Below the pieces are notes generated by a model. The model saw only the letters and a program-made list of their open reading frames with translations, ran no database searches and had not been told where the DNA came from. Both the position numbers and the translations under genes were made by a program. From Jonesiaceae bacterium BS-20 (GTDB taxonomy: Bacteria > Actinomycetota > Actinomycetes > Actinomycetales > Cellulomonadaceae), in contig CP146203.1 of the NCBI GenBank assembly GCA_039995105.1, forward strand, positions 1,922,001 to 1,986,000: a stretch of DNA of 64,000 nt. Reading direction: 5' to 3'. Below are positions 8,702 to 17,686 of this stretch, in pieces (position 1 is the first letter of the stretch; every line of letters begins with the position of its first letter).

Positions 8702-9916
8702 TGTTCACTCCACGGTAGTTTTGCGGTTATCCGCCAAAATGGACCAATGCATTGGTATTCAAATGTCCCGCCCAGCATGGTTGCCCGTTCCTGCATACCG
8801 GGAAGCCCCGCCCGCGCACCACTGGTGTGCGACTTTGGTCCATGGTCGACGGTATTGACTACCTCAATTGAGATTCCCATAGTCTGCGTCCCAAATATCC
8901 GCACAAAGATTGGGTCATCACTGCCATATTTTATGGCGTTGGTCAGGCTTTCCTGCACTATCCGGTATACCCCGGTGGTCAGGCGTGGTGCGGGGATTCC
9001 TGCGCTATCAATCGACCGCTCAAACTCCACTTGTGCCCCGGCTAGTCGTGCCTCAGCGATGAGCGCATCAAGCTCTGTAAACCCCGGGGCACTTCCCGTG
9101 TAGCCGCCGCTTTCGGAGTCTCTCAAGGAGGTGATCAGGGACCTCATTTCATCGAGCGCCCGGTGCACACTCTTGCGCATTTGCCGGGCACTATCCGGCA
9201 CATCCGGGTCGCTCGTGGTTACTTCCAAGACGCCCGCTTGCATCGAGATGAGGGAGAGCTGGTGAGCCACCGTGTCATGCATTTCGCGTGCAATCAGTTC
9301 GCGTTCTTCTTTGCGGCTTAACTCCGTGCGCAATGTTGCGGCAACCAGGTGCTGCTGATCAGCATTTTGCGATGCCTGCTGGGCCGATTCTTTAAACCTA
9401 CGTATCAGCCCGGCACCGACCGATATTACAAACATTCCCAACCAGAGCAGAAGGTAACCCCACCACACCAGGCTTAAGAATCCGTCTTCTGCGTTTCCGC
9501 TGGTGAATACTGAGCGTTCGAGTGGCCGGTTCCAGTCGAGAAACAGGGTGAGTCCGGTAACCAGACCAACGCCGGTGCTCCAGAACAAGGCCACCCTTTT
9601 TGGGGTTTTGGCAATAACCCACGGCAGGCAGATAAAGGGGGCCAAGCGGTGAGATGGGCAAGACCACCGCGAGGAACAAATTTACCGCGAGGATCTGTGC
9701 AGGCAAGCTGCGGCGCCAGAATATTGTGATCCCTGCACCCAGGGAGAAAAGTACCCCGACCCCGCCCCACAGCCCGTAGGCAACCGAAACATATGCATAG
9801 TCGGTTGCGTAGACCGCAAAGACGGCCCCCATGAAAGCCACGACTACTGCGGCAACGGCTGACCCACCAATCTAACGCGCTTGGTGCCACGTTTTGATCA
9901 AGTCATCGGTTGTCAT
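8698..9916 (-). pseudogene. Sensor histidine kinase of the NarX/DesK type, disrupted
   Basis: Membrane sensor kinase partner of the regulator at 8003-8701. It has four to five N-terminal helices, then a HisKA_3 dimerisation domain with phospho-accepting His in REMHDTVAHQLSLI and a HATPase_c domain (QESLTNAIKYG, GLPGMQERATMLGG). The probable original start is ATG 9916. A TAG stop at 9872-9874 interrupts codon 15, after which the frame continues into the first helix. A frame change near 9645-9658, between AVVLPISPL and APFICLPWVIAKTP, separates the membrane part from the catalytic part. The 3' part alone (9645-8698) is open and could make a shortened kinase if translated from an internal start. 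Confidence 0.82.
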
Positions 9917-10059
9917 GACGTAATGCTACCTAGCCCTTTGCTTTTCTAGTTCCGCCATTCGGCTAGGTCACTCTAGCTTTTTGGTGGAAGTGCGCTGACC
10001 TGCAATTACATCATGCTTAAGGAGAAGCGAACACGTACCAAAACCAAAGGATGACGACC

Positions 10060-10833
10060 ATGAATCAAAACAACCGCTTTGACCCACCCCAGCCATTCGC
10101 ACAACAGGGACCACAAGTACCCGGACAGCAGGGACAAGGCAATCCCTATCCTCAGCAATTCCAAACCGTTGAGCCTCCCAAGCCCAAGAAAAGTTGGTTT
10201 GCCCGGCATAAGGTTCTGACAACTCTTGGGGCTATCATCATGGTCTTCGCTATCGGTTCTGCAATTGGTGGGGGCGGCGACGACCAGACTCCCAAGGCCG
10301 CACCGGCTGCGAGCGCGAACACCGCCGGAGACAATCAGCAGAAGCAAGATGCAACCCCCGAGCAGTCCCCTGATGAGACCCCTGAGGAAGCCCCTCCCGC
10401 GGAACCCAAGGGATTTCAGATTGGGGATGTCGCCAACGTTGGTGATATGACGTACAAGATTGTTTCGGTTAACACCGCATCCGAGGTTGGTCCGTCGTTC
10501 TCCGTGACCAAGGCTAAGGGAACGTTTGTTGTAGTCAAGATTGAGGTTACTAATAATGCCAATGAAGCTGCCATGGTGGACTCTTCATTCTTCAAACTGA
10601 AGTCCGGTGAAAAGTCCTTTGAGGCCGATTCGATGGCTTCGCTATGGGCCAATACTTCCGAGGATGGCAACAATGGGTCATTCATTTTGGAGAATCTCAA
10701 TCCAGATTTGACCATGAGTGGCGTCGTGGTGTTCGATGTTTCCGATACCGTGGCTACTGCCGCAGACAACGTCTTGGTTGCCCAAACAGGATTTTGGGGA
10801 ACCGAGTCAGTCGATATTTTGCTTGCGCAGTAA
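10060..10833 (+). CDS. Membrane-anchored DUF4352 protein
   Basis: A 257-residue protein with a Pro/Gln-rich cytoplasmic N-terminus (FDPPQPFAQQGPQVPGQQ), one membrane helix at about residues 50-70 (LTTLGAIIMVFAIGSAIGG), a charged Ala/Pro/Gln linker, and an extracytoplasmic DUF4352 telokin-like domain (GDMTYKIVSVNTA to GFWGTESVDILL). DUF4352 domains are common in Gram-positive envelope proteins of unknown role. ATG 10060 is preferred because AAAGGATGACGACC precedes it; ATG 10051 would sit inside that site. The gene is divergent from the broken kinase. Confidence 0.83.
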   Translation: MNQNNRFDPPQPFAQQGPQVPGQQGQGNPYPQQFQTVEPPKPKKSWFARHKVLTTLGAIIMVFAIGSAIGGGGDDQTPKAAPAASANTAGDNQQKQDATPEQSPDETPEEAPPAEPKGFQIGDVANVGDMTYKIVSVNTASEVGPSFSVTKAKGTFVVVKIEVTNNANEAAMVDSSFFKLKSGEKSFEADSMASLWANTSEDGNNGSFILENLNPDLTMSGVVVFDVSDTVATAADNVLVAQTGFWGTESVDILLAQ

Positions 10834-10902
10834 CCTTGTTGCGACTTGCGCTATGTGATTTAGTAGGTTGATAGTTTGCGGTCCTGTCGCATCTAGACCC
10901 GT

Positions 10903-10939
10903 CAGGGCCCGGTACCTTGCGCGAGGTGCCGGGGCCCTG
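10903..10939. terminator. GC-rich hairpin between convergent genes
   Basis: CAGGGCCCGGTACCT (10903-10917) pairs with AGGTGCCGGGGCCCTG (10924-10939), apart from one bulge, around a 6-nt loop. It lies between the DUF4352 gene and the convergent VOC gene and probably ends both transcripts. Confidence 0.75.
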
Positions 10940-10960
10940 ATGTTGTGTTCGCACACGCAC

Positions 10961-11368
10961 TTAGTCGAGCGTTGCTGGGTCCATATAGAACGGTTCCCAG
11001 TGGTTGCCGTCGAGGTCATCAAATTGCCTCTGGTACATGAACCCGAGGTCTTGGGTCGCACCTATTTTGGCGCCGGCTGCCTGTGCCCGGTCGATGAACT
11101 CATCAACTTGCTCCCGGGAGTCCAAACTAAACGCAACCATTGCAAGGGACGTGGTGCGGGCATCGCCCGAGGTCTTGCCGGTTCCGACAAGAAAACTGTC
11201 ATAGAACGGCCTGCGCAGGACCATGACGTAATTTTCTTCAGAGATGACCACACAAATAGCGTTTTCATCGCTGAACTGTGGGTTGATGGTCCAGCCAAGG
11301 TCTGCATAGAACTGCTTTGCCGCTGGTAGATCATCGGTAGGGAAATTTACAAACAACTGTGTTGCCAT
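10961..11368 (-). CDS. VOC (glyoxalase/bleomycin-resistance superfamily) protein
   Basis: A 135-residue protein built from two beta-alpha-beta-beta-beta units of the vicinal oxygen chelate fold: LFVNFPTDDLPAAKQFYADLGW at the start, VMVLRRPFYDSF in the middle and FDDLDGNHWEPFYMDP at the end, where NHWEPFYMD holds the usual metal-site Glu position. It belongs to the lactoylglutathione-lyase-like group of small actinobacterial VOC proteins. The substrate cannot be deduced. The ATG follows ATGGAGGTGCACA, a good ribosome binding site. Confidence 0.87.
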   Translation of the reverse strand: MATQLFVNFPTDDLPAAKQFYADLGWTINPQFSDENAICVVISEENYVMVLRRPFYDSFLVGTGKTSGDARTTSLAMVAFSLDSREQVDEFIDRAQAAGAKIGATQDLGFMYQRQFDDLDGNHWEPFYMDPATLD

Positions 11369-11532
11369 TGTGCACCTCCATACGGGAAGGTTTAAGTCTA
11401 TTTCACCGTATTACTAGGTTCCACTTTTACATTGTGCAAACTCGTGCTACTTACAGCTCCCAACAAAACCCTTACGGGCAACCTAGCCAATTGGCTAGTG
11501 TGCCTAGATCAGCAGCGCAATAACGTGGACTC

Positions 11533-13557
11533 ATGTTGAAAATTCGACCCAAACCCCTGCATTTGAGCGGCGTCATGACCGCTATCGTTGCCTTGCTCAT
11601 GGCATTCTTTGTATTTCCAACCGTCACCCACGCAGACGAGTTGCCACCGGGCTTTCCTGTCATGGGACGGCAGGCAGAAGCAATTCCGGGACTCAGGTTA
11701 GCCATTGGTAATTCCAGCGTTGCTACCCACTTGTTTCCCGTATATACCCGTGAGGTTACAGCACCGGACCAGCTCGCCTACTGCGTGGAACTCTCCGTGG
11801 ATGTCCAATACGAAATAGATCTCAATGTCAGCCATTGGAACGAGTTTCCCGGTCGAAACAACTTTGCAGATAGTCTTGCTGTTCGACAAAAGGTTGCTTG
11901 GATTGTCAACCAGAGTTTCCCAGGCAACAGCATTGAGGCCCTGCGCACACAGTCTGGCATTCGCGGTTTGACGGTGCCTGAGGCAATCGCCGGGACCCAG
12001 GCAGCAATTTGGTCATTTACGGACTCTGCACCTGCAAGCGCCGACTATCTCTACACCGGAATCAGTGCCGACGGTGTACCTGACTCCACTTCACCGGCAG
12101 CGGTCAGGGTTGGCGCCCTGGTGGATTACCTCACCGGTGACAGTAACACCGGTGTACCTGAGGTTCGAGGACCTTCACTTTCTGTTTCCACACCCTCTGT
12201 TTCTGGGCAAGCTGGTGGACTGGTTGGCCCATTCTCATTCCAAGGTTCGGCCGCTTTTGTTGAACTCACGTCATCTTCTACTTACCCCGTCGTATTTGCG
12301 GATGGCTCACCCGCCGATCTCGCACAGGCTCCAACGGGAACCGATCTCTTCTTGAAGGTTCCTAGTCATGCACCGGCCAATAACGCCACCATTTCTGCAA
12401 CCCTCAGTGGCCCACAGCTGACCGGCATGCTGGTAACCAATACTAAACCTCGCACCCAAACCCTCATGATCTCCCGCAGCGACGAGGTTCAGGTCCACGC
12501 TTCGCTGAGTGCCTCTTGGATTGACAGCCCACGCATTGGAACCAGTGCCCGCGCAGGTGATGCGGAGCACGGCTTCTTGCCACAGACCGGCCCAACTACC
12601 GTCACTGATACTGTCCTGTATGAGAATCTCATCCCGGGCAAAACCTATGAGGTCTCTGGTGAACTCATGATCAAGGATGAGTCAAGAGCTGTTCCAACCG
12701 GAATCACGGCAACTAAGGAATTCATCCCGCAAGAATCAAGCGGACAGGTCGAGCTCGTTTTTGAGGTACCGGAGAATGTCCTTGTTGGTCAGACGGTCGT
12801 GGTCTTTGAACGGCTTTACCAAAACGGTATCGAGGTTGCTACCCACACTGACATCGAAGACGCCAACCAAACTGTTTACCGTCCCACAATCGAAACCGAC
12901 GCATATGACCTGTCCGACTTTGACCAAGAGTTAGATTCGACCGGTGGCACGCTACGTGACGATGTAGCCTACTCTGGGCTCCGCATTGGTGAACGCTATG
13001 TCTTGCGCGGTCAGGTCATGGACCATGAAACCGGTGAACCGACAGGGATCTATGGACAGACCGAGTTTGTAGCCACACAATCTGCAGGCATTGCCTACAT
13101 CGATTTCACGGTTCCCGCAGAGTTTGCGGGCAAGACCCTCGTCGTTTTTGAATACCTGTTTCTTGCACCTGCCCAGCAGAACATGGCACGGCAAATGTCT
13201 TTCGCTAGCCCCCAAGTGATGGCTGCGGAAGAGTTACTCGAAGATACAGAAAAAGCAGCTGAAGAGTTCAGCCTTGAGCCTGGACCCGGTGAGTCCCTCC
13301 TAGCAGTTCACACTGATTTAGATGATGAACGCCAAACGGTAACGGTGGATGAACCTCCAACAGAAGTACCACCAACCGAGCCACCAACAGAAGTACCACC
13401 AACGGAGAAACCTCCTGCTGAGGTCCCACCGACCAAAACCACTGGCAAACTGGCAAAGACCGGCTCGGGTCCGGTAGCCACTGTCATAGGAGCTAGTTTG
13501 GTTCTCCTCCTCGCGGGAGCAGGTACCTACGTCATCACCCGCCGCAAAGCGAGTTAG
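11533..13557 (+). CDS. Thioester-domain, VaFE-repeat surface protein with LAKTG sorting signal
   Basis: Cell-wall adhesin of 674 residues. A signal peptide (about 1-34, ending VTHA) is followed by a TQXA thioester domain. Cys84 in AYCVEL and Gln156 in GTQAAIW are at the positions that form the internal thioester in related adhesins. Later come two VaFE-type repeats, each with a PGKTYEVSGEL-like strand and a THTDIEDANQTV or VHTDLDDERQTV end. A Pro/Thr/Glu linker with repeated PPTEVPPTE spans the wall, then LAKTG at about 643, a hydrophobic helix and the basic tail RRKAS. The LAXTG form points to a class E sortase. A thioester protein of this kind can bind host or surface amines covalently. No sortase gene is nearby. 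Confidence 0.88.
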   Translation: MLKIRPKPLHLSGVMTAIVALLMAFFVFPTVTHADELPPGFPVMGRQAEAIPGLRLAIGNSSVATHLFPVYTREVTAPDQLAYCVELSVDVQYEIDLNVSHWNEFPGRNNFADSLAVRQKVAWIVNQSFPGNSIEALRTQSGIRGLTVPEAIAGTQAAIWSFTDSAPASADYLYTGISADGVPDSTSPAAVRVGALVDYLTGDSNTGVPEVRGPSLSVSTPSVSGQAGGLVGPFSFQGSAAFVELTSSSTYPVVFADGSPADLAQAPTGTDLFLKVPSHAPANNATISATLSGPQLTGMLVTNTKPRTQTLMISRSDEVQVHASLSASWIDSPRIGTSARAGDAEHGFLPQTGPTTVTDTVLYENLIPGKTYEVSGELMIKDESRAVPTGITATKEFIPQESSGQVELVFEVPENVLVGQTVVVFERLYQNGIEVATHTDIEDANQTVYRPTIETDAYDLSDFDQELDSTGGTLRDDVAYSGLRIGERYVLRGQVMDHETGEPTGIYGQTEFVATQSAGIAYIDFTVPAEFAGKTLVVFEYLFLAPAQQNMARQMSFASPQVMAAEELLEDTEKAAEEFSLEPGPGESLLAVHTDLDDERQTVTVDEPPTEVPPTEPPTEVPPTEKPPAEVPPTKTTGKLAKTGSGPVATVIGASLVLLLAGAGTYVITRRKAS

Positions 13558-13586
13558 CGCCTGACCGCGAGTTACCCAAATTGTTT

Positions 13587-13618
13587 AGGCCCGCCCCTAC
13601 CGTTGTAGGGGCGGGCCT
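13587..13618. terminator. Perfect 14-bp GC hairpin between convergent genes
   Basis: AGGCCCGCCCCTAC (13587-13600) and its exact complement (13605-13618) enclose a 4-nt loop. It lies between the surface protein and the convergent LuxR regulator, and TTGTTT precedes the left arm, serving the minus-strand transcript as a T-like tail. Confidence 0.85.
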
Positions 13619-13664
13619 AGTCATTAGGTCGTGGTGGGCGTCATTCTGTCCCAGTACACATGAG

Positions 13665-16457
13665 TTATTCGAGGTCCTGCATGATCTTGGGAATCTCTGC
13701 GCGTGATGTCGCATGTAGTTTGCGTAAGACATTAGAAACATGGAACCGTACGGTTGCCTCAGAAACAACGAGGTGCTCAGCTATGACCTTATTTGGGCGC
13801 CCGTGTACCAAATGCTGAGCTACCTCAAGTTCTCGGTTAGTCAGCTCAGCAAACGCATGGCGCTGTTTTAGTTTGCTGCCACTAGCCAATTTCTCTAACG
13901 CTTGGCAAGCCCGATTGGCGTAGGTGAGCGCCCCCATACTCTGCAGGTGCAACTGTGCTCGCAGCAAAGTAGTTCTTGCCTCCGAAGCGTCGCCTTGACC
14001 AGCTAGGAAAGCGCCGTAATCTAAGAGTTCCAGTCCCAGCGCGAGCGGGGAAACTGGATTATTCACCGCCCGCTCAAACAGTTCCCTAGCAGCACTGCTA
14101 TCGCCTTGGGCTTGCGCTAACCTTGCTTGCAACCCCGCAAGTGTCCCCCAGAGTTCCAACCAACTTGTGCCGCGCAAGTCTTGAAGCTTTGCAATCAGCT
14201 GCTTAGCTTCCTCAATCAGGCCCAAGTCCAGCAGCGCATGTGCTTGGTACGTCATGAATCCACGCTTCGTATTAACCAAGACCGCTGCCCTTGGCAAAGT
14301 AGCAGCTGCGATCACTCCTTGCGCATCACCCTGCGCCCGGGCAACTTCACAAGCCGCAAGAATAGCCAAGTCCGGTCCATAGGATTCCCAGTCAATTTCA
14401 TGTAACCGCAACGCATGGTCCAGGTAGGCATTGGCATCTCCTCGCTCCATGATCGCCGAAAGAGTGGCCTTCAGCGCCGCATTGAGCGGGCGAGACTCAA
14501 GGTCCATGACATCGTATGAAGTCTCTTCAATGAGTTCAGTCAGCGCCATGGCTTCGTCTAACCTTCCCTCGAGCAGCAGACAATGCGCTTGGATAAGTCG
14601 CACCGTCCCGGCCGCAAACGGATCGAATCCGCGTTCCAACAGGTCCGCCGACTTTTCCGCCAGCTCCCGGCCTTGGGCAACACTCTCAATCGAAACGTAG
14701 GCACCCGCAATCGTTACCAAGCAATCGATTTTGATAGCAGAATCCGCAAGCCCGTCAACACGAGTCTGTAGATGTGCCAACGTCTGGACTGGATCTTGCA
14801 GTTTGCCACTGCGTTGGTGACTGACCATCTCGTAGCAGTCAAGCAATGCCGTATATTCCTGTGGCCCTACCATCCACGCCAGATGTGTGTTACGCAGAAC
14901 AGTAGGGTCTTCCGGGGCATTTTGGAAGAACATCTTGGCTTGGCCACTCAACGTGAGTACCGCATCGGGACTAGCCGAACGCATATTCATCACTACCATG
15001 AAAAATGCTAAGAATGCTTGGATTGTGCGCTCATCAGGGGCATCTGTGGGGGCTTGCAAGATTGTTCCTACCCGAACCAGATCAAACTGCGGCTCCGGCA
15101 GGTGTGCACCAAGCATGACAATGATGTAGTCCCGCAGAATGCTCGGTGGTAGTTGGTGGTATTCCTCAAACAAATCTAATACCAGGTATGCGCGTTTGGC
15201 CCGTAAGTTCACCAGTGCTAGCTCGATCAAAAGGTTTTGACGCACCTCTTGGGTGGTCGCTAGGTCAAGAGCAGCCCGCAGGATCTCATTGGCATTGCCA
15301 AAACGGTGGCTCTCAACCGCGCCTCGCACATAAAACTCGACTTGGCTTTCGAGCTCCTCAGTCCAATCGGTAGCCCCACGCAACGCGTGGCGAACAGACC
15401 TAAATCCGGTAGTCTCCCCGGCCAAAGCTTGGGCCACCAACCTCGCCCGTTCGGGGCTAACAGTTTCCCTAATCGCGTTGGCTACAAGTGCGTGGCTTGG
15501 AATGATTGTGGCCCCAAATCCAGACTCACTCAAGACTCCGGCAGCAATTGCCTCTTCCAGATCGACCGGCTCATTGAGCGCAGCCGCAGTCATGGCTAGC
15601 GTGGCACGTGAGAGCTCGTGGCCCGCCAAACACACAATCTCTGAAGTCAACCGTCCAGGGTCGCTGAGCGAACTAAAACGCACCAGCAACGGACTTTCAT
15701 TCAGGCGTACACCTCGAAGAGGAATGTCCCAGGTGAGGTGAAGTTTACGAACCTCTTGTGGAGTCAATTGATCAAATATTGCGTCAACGGCTAGAAAGGA
15801 TCCATCCGTCAACGTCTGCAGCCGGGTGGCCGTACGGTGTGAGATGCCAACTCCAAAACGCTCAAGCGCTACCGCACGAATATTGGCCTCGGTCAGCGGC
15901 TGCAAGGGATATAACCGGTCCAGCACCGTGTCCTTAGTCAGGTCGCGCAAAAACTCACCAAAAGTCCCAGAGCCGTGTGGGGTTCGTGCTCCAAAGGCAA
16001 GCAATACATTGCGGCGAGTCACCCTGGAAATCAGGTACCGCAATACTCGTACTGACTCCGTATCGATCCAGTGCGCATCATCAATGATGATAACCCGCCC
16101 GGGTACCTCACCGTTATGAAACACCCTGCGCAAGCACTCTCGCGCTACGGGAATTGGTTGTTGTTGCGGCTCCGGAACAAAGTCCCAGTCCTGCGCAATC
16201 CCGCTGGCTAGTAAACGTTCCATGAAACTGAAGGGTTCGCCGTGCTCGACCTCATCGGCATTAACGTACGTTACTTCCCAACGTTGGTCAGCACGCGCTT
16301 GCGCCGCTAAGGCTCGCAAGAAGAAGGTTTTTCCCATGCCTGCGAGCCCCTCCACTGCGAGGGTCATGCCCTGCTGAGAATAGGCTTGCTGCAATAGATT
16401 GGCAGCGTCAGCAAGGCGGGTAACAACGGGACTGTCGTTCAAGTCTGAATGCCGCAT
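13665..16457 (-). CDS. Large ATP-binding LuxR-family regulator (LAL/MalT-like)
   Basis: A 930-residue transcription factor. An N-terminal STAND/AAA ATPase module has Walker A GLAGMGKT (residues 37-44) and Walker B VIIIDDAHW (about 121-129). A long alpha-helical, TPR-like middle follows (about 400-850), then a C-terminal LuxR helix-turn-helix (LTNRELEVAQHLVHGRPN, VSEATVRFHVSNVLRKL). In this class ATP and an inducer bound by the helical part control DNA binding. The gene lies just downstream of the sugar module, on the same strand but separated by a hairpin and about 200 bases. It may regulate that module or the convergent surface protein. No direct evidence shows which. Confidence 0.92.
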   Translation of the reverse strand: MRHSDLNDSPVVTRLADAANLLQQAYSQQGMTLAVEGLAGMGKTFFLRALAAQARADQRWEVTYVNADEVEHGEPFSFMERLLASGIAQDWDFVPEPQQQPIPVARECLRRVFHNGEVPGRVIIIDDAHWIDTESVRVLRYLISRVTRRNVLLAFGARTPHGSGTFGEFLRDLTKDTVLDRLYPLQPLTEANIRAVALERFGVGISHRTATRLQTLTDGSFLAVDAIFDQLTPQEVRKLHLTWDIPLRGVRLNESPLLVRFSSLSDPGRLTSEIVCLAGHELSRATLAMTAAALNEPVDLEEAIAAGVLSESGFGATIIPSHALVANAIRETVSPERARLVAQALAGETTGFRSVRHALRGATDWTEELESQVEFYVRGAVESHRFGNANEILRAALDLATTQEVRQNLLIELALVNLRAKRAYLVLDLFEEYHQLPPSILRDYIIVMLGAHLPEPQFDLVRVGTILQAPTDAPDERTIQAFLAFFMVVMNMRSASPDAVLTLSGQAKMFFQNAPEDPTVLRNTHLAWMVGPQEYTALLDCYEMVSHQRSGKLQDPVQTLAHLQTRVDGLADSAIKIDCLVTIAGAYVSIESVAQGRELAEKSADLLERGFDPFAAGTVRLIQAHCLLLEGRLDEAMALTELIEETSYDVMDLESRPLNAALKATLSAIMERGDANAYLDHALRLHEIDWESYGPDLAILAACEVARAQGDAQGVIAAATLPRAAVLVNTKRGFMTYQAHALLDLGLIEEAKQLIAKLQDLRGTSWLELWGTLAGLQARLAQAQGDSSAARELFERAVNNPVSPLALGLELLDYGAFLAGQGDASEARTTLLRAQLHLQSMGALTYANRACQALEKLASGSKLKQRHAFAELTNRELEVAQHLVHGRPNKVIAEHLVVSEATVRFHVSNVLRKLHATSRAEIPKIMQDLE

Positions 16458-16609
16458 TTGACCAACTTTAGCGATCTAATGCATCGCTCGCAACACGCAA
16501 CATTGCAGGTGAGAACGCATAACTGAGGCACACCGTATTAGTATCTCGTTCTCAGCTCGTTATCCAACAACCAACAAACTATAAACCTGGGCACATATGA
16601 ATCATGGTT

Positions 16610-16642
16610 TGGTGGGTTGACCGCAGCGCAGCCAACCCACCA
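16610..16642 (-). terminator. Hairpin after the sugar module
   Basis: TGGTGGGTTG (16610-16619) pairs perfectly with CAACCCACCA (16633-16642) around a 13-nt loop, just past the stop codon of the mannose-6-phosphate isomerase gene. It probably ends the sugar operon. The remaining 16458-16609 bases should hold the promoter of the LuxR regulator, but no clear -35/-10 pair stands out. Confidence 0.7.
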
Positions 16643-16657
16643 CGCAGAGTTTTCTAA

Positions 16658-17647
16658 CTACTGGGGTGGCTGGCACAGATAGGCGGTGACATCGCCAACA
16701 AGGGCTGCATCCCCGCTAGCAAAGGGAACCAAGATGGTGTCACCTGCAGCTAGGGCCATCTCGCCGCCGTTCGTGGTTGTCAGCGTTCCTGCTCCAGAGA
16801 TGGCAATGAGAATGCTGAATCCCGCCGACCAATTGGCCCCGGCTCCTACTTGACGAGCTCGGAAGAAATCAGCGGCTTGCTTCAGGACTATCCCGTCATC
16901 GTCGGGGGTGCTGAACAGGTCAGCTACTTCCTGGCTGGACCACCCTCTGCGGTCCACTGCTTCAAGTGCGGTATCAAACCCTAGTCCAAGGTGTCCATCG
17001 GTTGTGCCATCAATGGGGTACCCCGCCCATTCCAAAAGGACCGAAAAGTCGGTGGGTTCTTGCAGTTCGACCACGAAGTTACCATCACCGATTGCATGTG
17101 GGAGCCCCGCTGGCAGATAGATAGCATCGCCTTGACGCACGGGTACCCTATGCATGGCCGCCAAAATTGCCTCGGTATCTTGGGTGTCCACCCAGGTCCT
17201 AAGCTCCTCGGCCGACACATCACGACTAAACGCAATGTAGGCATCGGCATCACGCAGGGCAATCCACCCCTCGGTCTTGCCGTGGTTGGAACCAAGGTGT
17301 TCCTGTGCAAAGGGAACATCGGGGTGAATGTGAACGGGAAGTCGCTCACCGGCATCGAGTAGCTTGACCAGAATTGAATCCGTGCCGTGCCTGGCAACGT
17401 GTTGCGGACCAAACCACGCCTGCGGGTCCTGTTCAACCGCTTCCTTGAGTACCTGTCCGGAGTCCAGGTGCGTTAGGCCAACCGAATCTGATCCATTGAC
17501 AGTGCAAGTCGAACCCACCCAGTCCTCCGGGGTGTGCACTACCTGAGAGGTATCAACCTCCGCTGCGCCACGGAACTGTGAAATCCGGTGCCCGCCCGCG
17601 TAGAACCGTGCTGGGGGTTGGTTTGCCGCTAATCTAAAAGGCTTCAT
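16658..17647 (-). CDS. manA: Mannose-6-phosphate isomerase, class I type
   Basis: A cupin-fold, zinc-dependent phosphomannose isomerase-like enzyme of 329 residues, which interconverts mannose 6-phosphate and fructose 6-phosphate. It has KLLDAGERLPVHIHPDVPFA with the HxH metal ligands, then GKTEGWIAL (Glu ligand) and PAGLPHAIG (His ligand). The N-terminal FRLAANQPPARFYAGG is typical of the actinobacterial subgroup. As last gene of the sugar module it suggests that the imported sugar or its product passes through mannose- or fructose-6-phosphate. The isomerised sugar could be a mannose relative, since this subgroup is only loosely characterised. Confidence 0.85.
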   Translation of the reverse strand: MKPFRLAANQPPARFYAGGHRISQFRGAAEVDTSQVVHTPEDWVGSTCTVNGSDSVGLTHLDSGQVLKEAVEQDPQAWFGPQHVARHGTDSILVKLLDAGERLPVHIHPDVPFAQEHLGSNHGKTEGWIALRDADAYIAFSRDVSAEELRTWVDTQDTEAILAAMHRVPVRQGDAIYLPAGLPHAIGDGNFVVELQEPTDFSVLLEWAGYPIDGTTDGHLGLGFDTALEAVDRRGWSSQEVADLFSTPDDDGIVLKQAADFFRARQVGAGANWSAGFSILIAISGAGTLTTTNGGEMALAAGDTILVPFASGDAALVGDVTAYLCQPPQ

Positions 17648-17686
17648 TGCCGTTACCTACTTCATCACTAGTTGAATTATAAGTTT

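Noticed and set aside
10051-10062. ATG 10051 as start of the DUF4352 gene
   Set aside because: It sits within the AAAGGATG ribosome binding site of the better start at 10060.
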